Positions 25,487-35,097 of a DNA stretch of 64,000 nt are shown one piece after another. Position numbers and translations under genes: made by a program. The number at the start of each line of letters is the position of its first letter. The first letter of the stretch is position 1. The notes under the pieces are model-generated. The model saw nothing but the letters and a program-made list of their open reading frames with translations, was not told the origin of the DNA and made no database searches. The DNA lies in the NCBI GenBank assembly GCA_029204225.1, contig CM055107.1:1911218-1975217 (forward strand). Reading direction: 5' to 3'. The DNA comes from Diphasiastrum complanatum. Lineage: Eukaryota > Streptophyta > Lycopodiopsida > Lycopodiales > Lycopodiaceae.

Positions 25487-25722
25487 AGTTAAGAAAATAG
25501 TTTAAACACCCGACCGAATCAATCACCACAGCACAACATCAAGTGCAACAAGACAAGACAACTGAATAGCTCACCACAAATTGTATATTCAACTGATAAG
25601 TAAGTACAAAGATAAAGTTGCTTAAAAGCACTCAAAGGGCTTGTAAAAGAAACACGGCTCGATAATTCTACAATTAAGCACACGTGGTGCTGTCGAAATA
25701 AGAAAGCAGTGTATAAGTCGAT
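25487..25722 (-). repeat. Copia 5' LTR
   Basis: Pair of the LTR at 19796-20031. On the minus strand it is the upstream LTR and would carry the promoter. Confidence 0.88.
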
Positions 25723-25848
25723 CATTGCTAATTTAACTGCAGTTGCATGCGTCATAATCGTGTCATGTTAACTACACATTACTAGTAAGATTAAGCTAAA
25801 CTGGACCTGAAAGTCCGTCGAATTTCCAAAATCCAACGTTTTTTTTTG

Positions 25849-25901
25849 TCCTGCGTGGCATTTCTTAGATGGCCCTTTTGATGTTTGTAACTCCTCTAAT
25901 G
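25849..25901. repeat. Block shared with 38205-38259
   Basis: 42 of 54 aligned positions match, and most differences are transitions. The core AACTCCTCTAATG is identical. In both places the block lies to the right of the minus-strand transposase-like gene, so it may mark the same end of the two-gene element or its promoter. Confidence 0.6.
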
Positions 25902-26145
25902 CATCATCGGAAGGTGGAGCTTCTTCTTGTATTTTCTCAGTTTTTGTGGATTTCTCCTTGCATGTTACTTCCAAGTGGTGGAATTGATCTCCAAGTAGGT
26001 GGCTTCTCTGAATTTGGTGTACTTTCAGCCTAAAGATCATAATTATGGATTTATTCCGTAGATTTTGGTGAAAATCAAAGGATTTTTTTATGGTTTCAAT
26101 GAATTTTTCACCTAGAATTGATGTTTTTTGTTTGGAACTAATCAT

Positions 26146-26950
26146 AGGTACTAATGTAGTATATTTTTTAAATTGTACTTTCTATTTTACAGTCATTAAT
26201 GATTGGATCTAATGATTGCATAAAAAGGATGATTAGATTGTGATTTTGGACCAAAAATGAGGGTTTTTGGACTAGAAATGGGCTATAGAATCCATATTTG
26301 ACTGAAATCAGAATTTGTAGTGCTTGCATGTAATGGATTTACTAGGATTTAGATCTGATTGCACTTATTTGTGGATTTATCCCACAAATTTTGGTCAAAA
26401 TTGGTAAAAAAATCATGGTTTTTTGATGTTTTCTGGACTAATTTTGTAGTAGATCTCAAAATTCATAGCAAATATTTTGCATGCACATTTTCAAAGGTTT
26501 AATGAAGCTTTTCTAAGGCTTTCATGGAGTTTGGTTGGGATTGGACACCATTAGGAAGCTCAAAATCTCAAAAAATAGTGTATTTTTGGTGGTTTTTGGG
26601 CATGAATACCTACTAACCTGTTGGTTATCATTAGAAGCTTAAAGATATGATGGATTGCATTTGTTTTGAGCCATCATGCATCCAATTTGGATAGGTGAGC
26701 ATTAGACACCATCATGTTAAAGTTTTGCTTGTTGAAGGAGGCCAAAAATGCATTTTTTGCATGATCTGAGCTTATGATTGCTTGCTGGACCTCTTAGAAC
26801 CGTCTATGCCTCTTTAATGAATCTTAGTGAGAGTGCTTGTAATGTCTGATTGGATGCTTATTAGGCTGGAGTTGAATTTTTTATGATACCTCCTATTGTC
26901 CTGCTATGAATGTGAAAGGGACAGATTTGATGATCAACATGTGTCGCTCA
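26146..26950. other. AT-rich spacer, no gene
   Basis: No coding motif. The phrase TTTTTGG-(A/T)-CTA-type recurs several times (for example near 26265, 26420 and 26590). It may be the remnant of a non-coding repeat or LTR. Confidence 0.4.
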
Positions 26951-26978
26951 ATCTTGTTCATCTCAGGGGGAGGGCGTC

Positions 26979-27470
26979 TCAACATAAGATATCCAATGAA
27001 TTTGGCAGCTCACTTAGGGACGACATCGATGTGGAATAGTATTGTGTCAAGGAGTTCGTCATCAACCCCTCTACTCTTAGGAATGTTGCAGATCCGTGAG
27101 ACATGATCAGCCAGATAGTGTTTACTAGATACAGTAGGGCTTGCTGATCTACGAAGAAGATGAATGGATTGGCTAGTAGGTAATGGCATAATCTATTCAC
27201 GCTATATACTATGGCTAGTGCTTTTCGCTTAGTGGTTGTATAGTTCATCTCCATTGGGATCAACTGCCTATTGGAGAAATAAATCGGATAATCCTTCTTG
27301 TACTCCCTAGGCTGTGTTAGAATACTCCCTATGGCATAATTAAAAGCATCTGTATGGATGTGGAATTCTATGGTCCAGATAGGGGGTCAAAGGATTGGTG
27401 AGGTGACTAAAGCCTTATTGAGTTTATGAAAAGCTTTAGTGGCTTTAGATGTCCATTCTAGTTGGATAGT
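26979..27470 (-). pseudogene. pol (RNH): Gypsy 2 RNase H
   Basis: The clearest part is PMEMNYTTTKRKALAIVYSV then RLCHYLLANPFIFFVDQQAL, matching MNYSTMEREALAMIYAI..YMDHQPL of gypsy 1. The catalytic Glu is replaced (TTKRKAL instead of TMEREAL), while the Asp in FFVDQQAL remains. The upstream first-Asp region (FHIHTDAF) is in another frame. The domain is inactive. Confidence 0.75.
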
Positions 27471-27479
27471 CATTACGAT

Positions 27480-28404
27480 AGATCAAACGGGCCAGCTTAG
27501 CGAAAGTTAGGACAAATCTTCAATAATAGTTACAATGCCCCATAAAGATATATATTTCTCGTAAAGTTCTTGGCTCAGGCAAAGCAAGTATTATGCGGAT
27601 CTTGTCGATATCGGTAGCGATACCATGCCTCGAAACTACGTGGCCTAGCACTATGTCGTGCATGACCAGAAATTGGCATTTGGCCAGGTTTAGGGATATG
27701 CCAAATATTCGACATTGGATGAACACTTTCTCTAAGCAGGCTAGGTGTTGGGCTCTAGAGGAATGGACACACAAGTTGTCCATGAAAATTTCAAGGAATT
27801 TGCAAAGAAAATCTTTGAAGGCATAACGCATCACTCATTGGAAGGTGTCAGGGGAGCGTTGCACAATCCAAATGGCATCACTCTATATGTATACGTTCTC
27901 CACTCGGTGGAGGATGTAGTTTTGTGTTGATCTTCTGGGGCTATCTGCACTTGGTTATAGCTGCTAAACCCATCTAGAAAGCTATAGGCTTCTGCTCTGG
28001 CTTTTTCTAACACATTTTTTGTGAAAGGTAAAGGAAAATGTTCCTTGTTAGTTATTGAATTTAGTTTCTTGTAGTCCACACAGATTCTAAGATTTTCATT
28101 TTTCTTAGGTACTACCAAGGTAGGTGATACCCAGTCAGTGTGTTCCATCTCGTAGATGAATCATACATCTAAAAGTTTTTTTCAACTCTTTTTGGATTAG
28201 CTAAGCATAGTGTGGATTGGACCGATAAGGCCTACTAATGGCGAGTTTCGCTCCATCAACCAGTGGAATGGTATGAACCACAACATTTGGCGATATGCCC
28301 TTCAGCTCAATGTAATTCCAAGCAAGACAGTCATGGTATTTGCGAAGAAGGGTCTTAAAATCTTTGAGTTTCCCTCCTTCCACGTCTTCTCCAAAAGATA
28401 CCAT
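27480..28404 (-). pseudogene. pol (RT): Gypsy 2 reverse transcriptase, active-site mutant
   Basis: Motifs on the minus strand: LAWNYIELKGI, VVHTIPLVDGAK, EHTDWVSPTLVVPKKNENLR, ICVDYKKLNSITNKEHFP, SFLDGFSSYNQVQIAPEDQH, YRVMPFGLCNAP, then after a frame change EIFMDNLCVHS and LGHVVSRHGIATD. The polymerase box reads FMDN where FLDD/FMDD is expected, so one catalytic Asp is lost. Frame breaks lie near 28200, 28150 and 27835. Confidence 0.88.
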
Positions 28405-29686
28405 ATACGACTTTCCTCTCTCTTCTCAGCTAGATCTATCTCTTTTGTGCAGGCAGGGCCTTCATAAACATTGGCTCCTTGGGAGGTGTCTTCTACTGGT
28501 TCTCTCTTAGTTATGGGCATGACCACTACCACTTCATCCATCTTGTAATCCTTGAAGTACTATGACATGTCATGCGCAGGGGTTCTTCTGCGGTGTCTTG
28601 GCAAATTTTCTCGCGTAATTTTTGGTTGGTCATCAATTCAGTCTTGATCCCTCGTTTATCACTCTTAGCCTTCCACTCAGCAGTTTTGGTCTTAAACAAG
28701 GGTTTGCGTTCTCGAAGCAGGTTGGCGGTTGGCTGATTGTCGATTCTCATTCTCTTCAAAGCGCGTTCAAGTTTCTTGACGCTCTTAGATGGTTTCATGC
28801 CTAGATCTACAAAGGTGATGGGAGTTTTTTTCCTTCGAAGAGCCTCTAGATGGGAGATTCGGAGTAATCGGCTCTTTTTCCATGGCATGTGTCGGTGATT
28901 CCAATCGAATGTTGGTTTTTGGGTCTTTCACCATCTTGATGCTATTGTCCCACAATGAGACTTATAGCTTGTAAAGAGCTTCATCCTTAGCTATGTCCCA
29001 ATCTATGCATTCTTGCAAGAGATCGCTCATGGTTATCGGGACGCTAGTCGAGTACAGTATCCATTCGGCCTACTACAACATTGCCTTGTGGGGTTCTGCT
29101 ACTTCGATGAGATCTTCGATCACCAGTGGCTTTCGTGGATCTAGTGCCTTGGGATTTTGGCGCGGACTGAAACGGTGAGGATCTACATAACGGAGGAAAG
29201 CTTTGTCCTTGTATTCTCGACCTTCTTTCAGGGTGAACACCTGAAGAACTTCTATCTCTTTCTCACTGCAGATTCCTTGTAGTGGCTCTTCGGGTATAGC
29301 CTCTAGGATCATCATAAACTAAAAAATGGAGTCTTGATGGCATTCACTAGGCGTCTTCATCGGTTTTGCAAGCTGCTTGATCTGGATATCATCTTCATTG
29401 GAGTATGTGTCTACGGCAGACCTTCGCTTTGCTCAGCAGATGAAACATCAAACTGAAGACAATTAATCATAGCTAAGGGTTCAGTCCAATTTTGAATCGT
29501 CATGTATGACAATTCTCCTCCAATGACGTCCATCATCTGACTCCTCGTCAGAATCGATTGTAGTTGTAGAGCTTGCAACCATGGTTCTTTGGTCAGTGGG
29601 TTTCATGATCTAGGTATCAGGATTGATTTTAACTACGGAATCATGATTCTGCAAACGATGCGATTCTATCCCCAGTCATGAAGCAC
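28405..29686 (-). pseudogene. Gypsy 2 linker between protease and RT
   Basis: Several lysine- and arginine-rich frames (29315-29073, 28888-28526, 28541-28302) with no catalytic motif. One contains PITKREPVEDTSQGANVYEG, positionally equivalent to AQRELDQSHTPTEQVFEG in gypsy 1, which supports homology of the linkers. Confidence 0.6.
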
Positions 29687-29850
29687 TTGTGACGTTTTGA
29701 GCCACGGTCTACCTATTAGGACACTGTAGGATTGGGAGGATTCGGGCAAGTCCAAGACTATGAAATCTAGCATGAACCGAATTCTGACTACTTTGGTGTG
29801 CACTTCCTTGGCTATGGCTAACGGTTTCACACTGATTAGTCAGCTAGTTA
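29687..29850 (-). pseudogene. pol (PR): Gypsy 2 aspartic protease, C-terminal part
   Basis: The minus strand reads VKPLAIAKEVHTKVVRIRF, then MLDFIVLDLPES, SYSVLIGRPWLKTSQVLHDWG and a stop. The FIVLD..(Y/S)-x-LLGRPWL pattern is the C-terminal half of plant gypsy retropepsins. The D-S/T-G catalytic half would lie upstream (right) and is not recognisable, so the protease is truncated. Confidence 0.75.
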
Positions 29851-29918
29851 AACTGTTGAACTATGTCGGAGTGTTGCATTCGGGAAAATGTGAAAAAGAC
29901 GACATTGTTAAAAACATA

Positions 29919-30030
29919 GTTCATTTCTGCAGACTGTTGCGACACTTAGTGTATTTCTACAAACTGTTACGACACTTAGTGTATTTCTGCAGATTGTTGA
30001 AAAAGTAATGTATTTCTGCAGACTTGTTCT
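29919..30030. repeat. Four tandem units of about 30 bp
   Basis: Units start with T(T/G)(C/T)ATTTCTGCAGACTGTT and end with GCGACACTTAG in the first two. The third and fourth are diverged (GTTGAAAAAGTAA and a truncated end). Units are adjacent with no spacers, so this is a short minisatellite and not a CRISPR-like array. Confidence 0.8.
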
Positions 30031-30394
30031 AAATGCTAGTTCTTGGAAGTCCTTGAAGATGGCCAAGTCTTCAATGAATTCAAATTGTTGAACTTAACAT
30101 CTGAACTTGAAATTATGATAGGATTAATTACCCTTTGCTGGAGATCAGCCGGAAGCCCGTTGTAGACGTTCTTCAAATAGTTTGGGTGTCTAAGTTGTGA
30201 TTCTTGCAGGTATCAGATGAGCAGACGTAGAACCAAAGTTGGTTTCACCTGACCCTAGATCAACAATCAATAAACATGTAGGAAGCATCTTGAAATAGAA
30301 ATAGTCATTCACCAAAGAGACAACTGTGGACTTAATTTCCAACAAACCCAATTATCAATCTCAACTATCATCTTGACATAACTTATCAAATTGG

Positions 30395-30676
30395 ATGAAA
30401 CTTAGATCAGGTAAGACCTTAGGACTCTCTGAACCCATAGGATCCATTTCTAGTAAGACATCCACTAGTCACTACTCTACCAATTATGAAGAATTCCCAT
30501 CTAAAGATCTTCCATATGAAGATTTTCAATCTCAAGAGGTGGATCAAAATGATGCAATTTATGATATGCCACTACCTCATCCTATAAGAATTAAAAAAAA
30601 AACACCTCGATTGGAAATACCTTATCTTTTTGAACTTACACATAAGCTAGTGAGATCTATGGTAAGGTTGATCTAG
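30395..30676 (+). CDS. Hypothetical ORF, 93 codons
   Basis: I do not recognise it. The frame starts MKLRSGKTLGLSEP, continues Ser/Thr- and Asp/Glu-rich, then has a basic patch (PIRIKKKTPRLEIPY). No domain, signal peptide or membrane segment. It could be the N-terminus of a gag-like or transposase protein whose remainder is lost, or chance. Confidence 0.25.
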   Translation: MKLRSGKTLGLSEPIGSISSKTSTSHYSTNYEEFPSKDLPYEDFQSQEVDQNDAIYDMPLPHPIRIKKKTPRLEIPYLFELTHKLVRSMVRLI

Positions 30677-32052
30677 ATGATTCATTTTTAAAAAAAATTC
30701 ATTATGTATTAAAAGTTAATTGTATATATTAAATTGTGTATGGCAAATAGGATAAACTTGGATCCGTACAAAGGTATAAGGGAAAATCCATGCCATACAA
30801 ATCATTGTACCTGTCGTATGTTGAATGACAAGTTGTGTACATGTGTCAACACCCTTGCCAAGAGTACACAAGCAAAAACTCTACTCAAAATATGTTAGAC
30901 CTAACCATGCAGCAGTGACAAGTCACACAATGTTTTTACCGACTTATACCTATCATAGGGTAAATCATAACATTCGAAATGGGATTAGGGCAAATCCATG
31001 CCATTCTGATAATATGCTACTCTTACATAGATCCATATGCTTTTAAGAGTATTTTGTCAAAAACTTTAACTTTTCTGACCTTACCCTATTAGATTTTTTA
31101 TGCTCAGCCTTAAACAAAATCGTTCAAGTAATAAGCATCCTGAAAAACCGAAGGCTGACTTCATATTTTTGGACCTTCACATTTTTTTCCTTTACCTGAA
31201 GATAAGCACAGGCTCGAAAATTGTTCACCTAAGTTGGTTTATCTCATTGCATACATTTGTTGATTTTTTCTCGAGTGCTAGTGTTCGTAGGACACCAACT
31301 TTATTTGTTGCAAGGATTTATCAGATGAGACTTTGTCAGATCTCATGGATCAAGGCTAGGATAGTAAAACAAATAATGACATAGAATGTAGGATTAAAAA
31401 GTCCTCAATGATCTTTCGTTATCATATCGAAAAGCAAATGCTCCACTGGATCAAGACTTTGAACTAAATAGTCACACAAACCGAATGGAGATAAGCATTA
31501 TCTACAATGAGGAATATTTGACTATGGTTGAGGTGGAAGAGCACTAGAAGCTTGATTTTATCATAACAGAGCTTATGCTATCACAAACCAATCTACCAAC
31601 ATATTTCAGATTTATCATCAACGGAAGACTCATAAGTACTTTATGTTTATTGCCATTTTAAAATAGAACAAAATAGTAGAAAATGTCATCATTTACAATT
31701 GCACATCCACTAATATTTGCCATGTCACAGATGCGAAAAAGACAGGAGCTGATAACGTGCTGCAAATATCTACCTACAACAATCACCATTGTGGGAGAAC
31801 AATAGTTTCAAATAAATTTTAGTAAAAATCTGTGTATACACCCTTTCATTCAATAAATGAAAGACCAAGTTGGGCATCTATACATGTATTTTGTGCTCCC
31901 AAATTCATAAACTGGAGCAACATTTGATATATCAATGTATATTTTTCTATGAAGTCTATACATGTATTTTTGTTCTATGCTATCTATATTTTTTTCTAAT
32001 CTTAATTTAGTACAACTACATCATCCTTTGCACCATCATCAATAACGGGAGG
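30677..32052. other. AT-rich DNA, no gene recognised
   Basis: Only short frames (up to 94 codons at 31100-31384, not recognised). The phrase AATCCATGCCAT occurs near 30785 and 30990. The left end of copy 2 of the two-gene element should lie here or just to the right, but I could not identify a terminal repeat. Confidence 0.4.
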
Positions 32053-32624
32053 CTAAAGCCTTGCCCGAGCCAGTATACTCAGGATAATTTCTTGTCTAAA
32101 TCTGTACACCTGGCTTGATGTGTACTCAGGAAGTATAAACTACAAAATAGAACATTCATGTATTAGTAATGGCCAATAACATCACCAGAATAGAAAACTA
32201 ATCATGATTCCAAAATAAGAACAAACAGAATTTATTACCTTAGAAATATCAACATCTTGTTGAAGGATGAACCACTCAAAAAACAACTTGGCATTGTACA
32301 ATGTGTACCACCCACAACTGAATGAATCATTTTGCTGGGGTGACTGCAAAATAATTCAGCACACAAGAAATCCATTATGAAACAGAATGAATTAGATTGA
32401 AAGTATTTCATTAGAATACTGATTTCAAAATGCTATTAAGAAAGACACAATTTACCTCCAAGCTGACGATCTGTCAGTCCACGGAATGGGAGTATCTCAG
32501 AGAGCCACCTACTGCGGTTGCGCGTTCTAGGTCTAGCAAGGTGTGTGATGGCAACCGCAGGAGATGAGGATGAGCCAGGAGAGAAGAAGTCTCTCCTTGT
32601 CTGCTTTCTCCTATCCATGGGCAT
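32053..32624 (-). pseudogene. Ulp1/C48-type cysteine peptidase fragment
   Basis: Three exon-like pieces on the minus strand. E1 32624-32456 (MDRRKQTRRDFFSPGSSSSP, basic and Ser-rich) ends at a GTAAAT donor. E2 32343-32239 follows TTTTGCAG and reads SPQQNDSFSCGWYTLYNAK then LFFEWFILQQDVDISK. E3 32139-32053 follows TTTTGTAG and ends REIILSILARARL stop. The Gln-x5-Cys-Gly in E2 is the oxyanion Gln and nucleophile Cys pattern of Ulp1/SENP-type (C48) peptidases. The His and Asp that normally lie about 100 residues earlier are absent. E1 and E2 do not join in frame with the obvious splice sites, so this is a remnant or its upstream exons are elsewhere. Ulp1 domains are known to accompany some eukaryotic DNA transposons. 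It is divergent from the MASSS gene. Confidence 0.5.
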
Positions 32625-32780
32625 GAACTATGTGATAGCGGACTTGTGCGTGAAGGTTAGGATGAGAAGGAAGGGATGATAAAGAACTCGCAGAGGACCA
32701 CTATGTACAGACAGAATGTACGATATATCGGACCTATGCGAGCCGAATATCAGATAGAACGATTAGATTTGAGGAAAGAC

Positions 32781-33435
32781 GCACAATTGCGATATGGGGT
32801 GACACAAAAGAAGACGTATCGGACCTGTGCGCATGGAAGGTAGTAGGAGGAATTTTGATTGTGAAGGGCGCGCACAAATGCGATATGCGGAGCGAAAAAA
32901 AAGTGAAAAAAATTCATCGAAATTTGTGATTTTATATCGAGGTTTGCACGTGCGAAAGAACGTCTTGTCACACGTGTGGGAGCTATACGGACAAATGCGA
33001 GAGCAACACGTGTCACCCTGTCAGACTACATGTGTGGGATTTGTACGATCGAATGCGAGAGCGACACATGTTTATGAGCAATCGAATGAACACGCAACAC
33101 ATGTCTAGGTGTCATTTCACACGTGTGCAGGTGTCATCTCACACGTGCCTGCGCCTGTTGTCGAATTGAAATTAGACATGTTTCATAAGTCCGTTGACCA
33201 CACGACGAAAATTTAGTATAAATGGCACGAAAACCGAATGATTTTTTACCTTTTGCGTTCTCGAAATTCGCGACATATTGCTTTTGTGCGTGCTCATTGC
33301 TGTCCGTTTGCTTGCAAGTATACCTACTCGCGCACAAGTGCGATATTCTGTATCTGTCTGCCGTACATATCCATCTTCTGCGCCATTTTGATAGTTAGTT
33401 TTGGTTCAGTTTTCCCGCGTGCACAAGTGCGATAT
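32781..33435. promoter_or_regulatory. Motif-dense intergenic block, candidate bidirectional promoter
   Basis: GCACAA(T/A/G)TGCGATAT occurs four times (32781-32795, 32872-32886, 33332-33346, 33421-33435), each containing a small inverted repeat (GCAC..GTGC in the last two). Between them are many CACGTGT/ACACATGT boxes (about 32957, 33005, 33024, 33065, 33098, 33119, 33140) and two diverged units carrying GTGTGGGA..ATGCGAGAGC(A/G)ACAC. It separates the divergent Ulp1-like and MASSS genes. It may be a promoter, or subterminal repeats bound by the transposase. Confidence 0.55.
33217..33224 (+). promoter_or_regulatory. TATA box of the MASSS gene, copy 2
   Basis: TATAAATG, 225 bases before the ATG at 33449. 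Confidence 0.5.
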
Positions 33436-33448
33436 TCACGCTACTGCC

Positions 33449-34964
33449 ATGGCCTCTTCCTCATCATCCTCACGAGAATCAGGCTTGAGTTCATTTCTGA
33501 GTGAATTTGGGATTACTGAAAATCTGGACTACTTCCACAGCCTATTCAGGCCATATCTACATGTTTTCAGGACTGCACAACCAAATTCTGACGTATTTTA
33601 TGAACATTATGTCAGATTCAGAGATATACTTAGCAAGCTTGTTTTCTCCATAGGTCAACTCCAGTACATGCATTATACTCATCTTGTTCATTTCTTCCCA
33701 GCTTTTAGACATAGACTGGATAGAATGTTCACCAAATTGTTTGATCTTTTCAAAAGTAGTTCTATGTGTTTGTATTGCTACAAGAAATGTCGATTGGTTG
33801 AATATTAGAGTGGTTTTGTACTTTTTCTTTTAGTTCAGATCCCACATGATGATGAGTTTCCTGTTGCTGACCTCCTTTTGCACCCTCCTCTGTTCAGTCA
33901 GCCATTAAGGATATCAGTCACTTTCTTATCGACACTCCTGATAAAGAAAGTGACTTCATTGATTTAAATACTGATGTTCTCCGGGATTCTTTTATTGGCC
34001 AAAATACATCTGATGATGAATCCAAATCTATGGAGGATTCGAAATGTCTTTTCAATTTGTCTGTATATTATATTAATGACGATGTATATTTTACTACTGC
34101 TGATTTATGTAAATTTTTTGACTATCGTGAGGACAAGGTTCTATGTTTATTATCCGGCACAATTTCCGAATTCTCCAACTTTGTAGATTTTGAGACAGAT
34201 GACCTTGTTGCTAGTATTGATTTTGATGATGAGGAGGGTCTTATGACCGGTGAAGAATGTCTGAATAAGACTTTATCAAATATAGCTGAGGATGGGCGAG
34301 GCAGACCATCCGATGAAGAATTCACGGCATTTCAATCCCAGATGGGCTTCCCTCATCCATCATTAATGCATTTCACTGATGATTCCACTTCAGTACATGG
34401 TCATTATATTGATCATCCTGATCTGGTTGCTGCTGATGATGAAGAATGTGTAAGTGTTTAATCTTCCTGGCATTTGAATGTTTTCAATCACTGAATGTGT
34501 TTTTGCTAACATATTTCCTATTGCAGGATGCTCTCATAATAGATGATTTTGCTGCGAGACGAGGTGGTTTCAGACAACACGCATCCTCGTTCCAGAGGGA
34601 TAGTGGACTGGGCCACTATCTTCGGCATTTCTTGAAGAGTGAGATATGTATTGCTCATTCCAAGCTGAGCCCATTCGGGGAGAGTCTTATAATGGCAGTT
34701 AAAGCTTTATCATTTTATTTAGGAGGACATAAATTTGTTAAGACAAATAAGATCATTTTTGTCAAAAGATCTTATGTTTTGAACATTTTAGGCTTTACTG
34801 ATGGGAATGTTCCTTTAAGGAGCTCCCATTATTCATTGTATTCCACTTATATTGAGCTTAGTGGAAATAAGGATAATGCACATCTATTAGATGCATACGC
34901 TAGCAAAGAATTTCTTCATGACAATACTACCATAGAATCTGATACAAGATCTGATGATGAATAG
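33449..34964 (+). pseudogene. Unrecognised MASSS protein, copy 2, two exons
   Basis: Start ATGGCCTCTTCCTC (MASSSSSSRESGLSSFLSEF). Exon 1 (to 34449) has PNSDVFYEHYVRFRDILSKL, MHYTHLVHFFPAF and RMFTKLFDLFKSS. A stop at 33806 and a frame change near 33890 follow, then AIKDISHFLIDTPDKESDF and DVYFTTADLCKFFDYREDKV. The intron 34450-34526 is GTAAGT..CAG. Exon 2 has GGFRQHASSFQRDSGLGHYL, KSEICIAHSKLSPFGESLIM, AVKALSFYLGGHKF, NKIIFVKRSYVLNIL and FLHDNTT, stop at 34962. Exon 2 aligns along its whole length with copy 1 (SLIMAVKALS/TLIMAIKALS, KIIFVKR/RIIFVKR, EFLHD/KFLHD), evidence of selection before decay. Function unknown. The DVYFTTADLCKFF stretch faintly recalls Bro/KilA-N-like DNA-binding folds, but I would not assign it. 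Confidence 0.6.
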
Positions 34965-35097
34965 TTGACACTTTGTATAATACAATCAATACATTTACAT
35001 TGGGTATTGTTGCTCTCTTGTTCAATGAATTTGCAAAGCAATTCTGAACATGTCATGATGATCTTCTACTAAGCAATGATGATCTTCTACGCAACAA

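Larger units (their letters stand above)
19796..25722 (-). mobile_element. Ty1/copia retrotransposon, nearly full length
   Basis: Two LTRs of about 236 bases flank a minus-strand gag-pol in copia order (gag, protease, integrase, RT, RNase H). There is a perfect tRNA-iMet primer site at 25475-25486 and a polypurine tract beside the left LTR. The LTRs differ at roughly 16 positions by eye, so the insertion is not recent. Gag-pol has several stops and frame changes. I found no clear 5-bp target duplication (GCAGT on the left, CATTG on the right) and LTR ends are not canonical TG..CA, so the edges may have decayed. It sits inside copy 1 of the two-gene element. Confidence 0.92.
16295..26145. mobile_element. 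Unrecognised two-gene element, copy 1 (interrupted)
   Basis: Contains a plus-strand two-exon MASSS gene (16420-17921) converging on a minus-strand transposase-like gene (18081-19667). The N-terminal part of the transposase gene is missing, and the region is interrupted by a copia element at 19796-25722. To its right, 25849-25901 matches 38205-38259 beside copy 2 at 42 of 54 positions. The left edge abuts LTR A, so promoter and any Ulp1-like gene are absent. True termini and terminal inverted repeats were not found; the outer limits given are approximate. Confidence 0.5.
26960..29850 (-). mobile_element. Ty3/gypsy element 2 (protease to RNase H), broken
   Basis: Minus-strand order protease (about 29840-29690), variable linker, RT, RNase H; integrase, gag and LTRs are not visible. 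It is related to gypsy 1 (shared FPLPFTK, SFLDGFS-YNQV, VMPFGLCNAP and SRHGIATD motifs) but clearly diverged, and lies in opposite orientation. Numerous frame changes. Confidence 0.85.

Noticed and set aside
29919..30030. CRISPR-like array of 30-bp repeats
   Set aside because: Units are directly adjacent without unique spacers and the context is a plant retroelement; it is a minisatellite.
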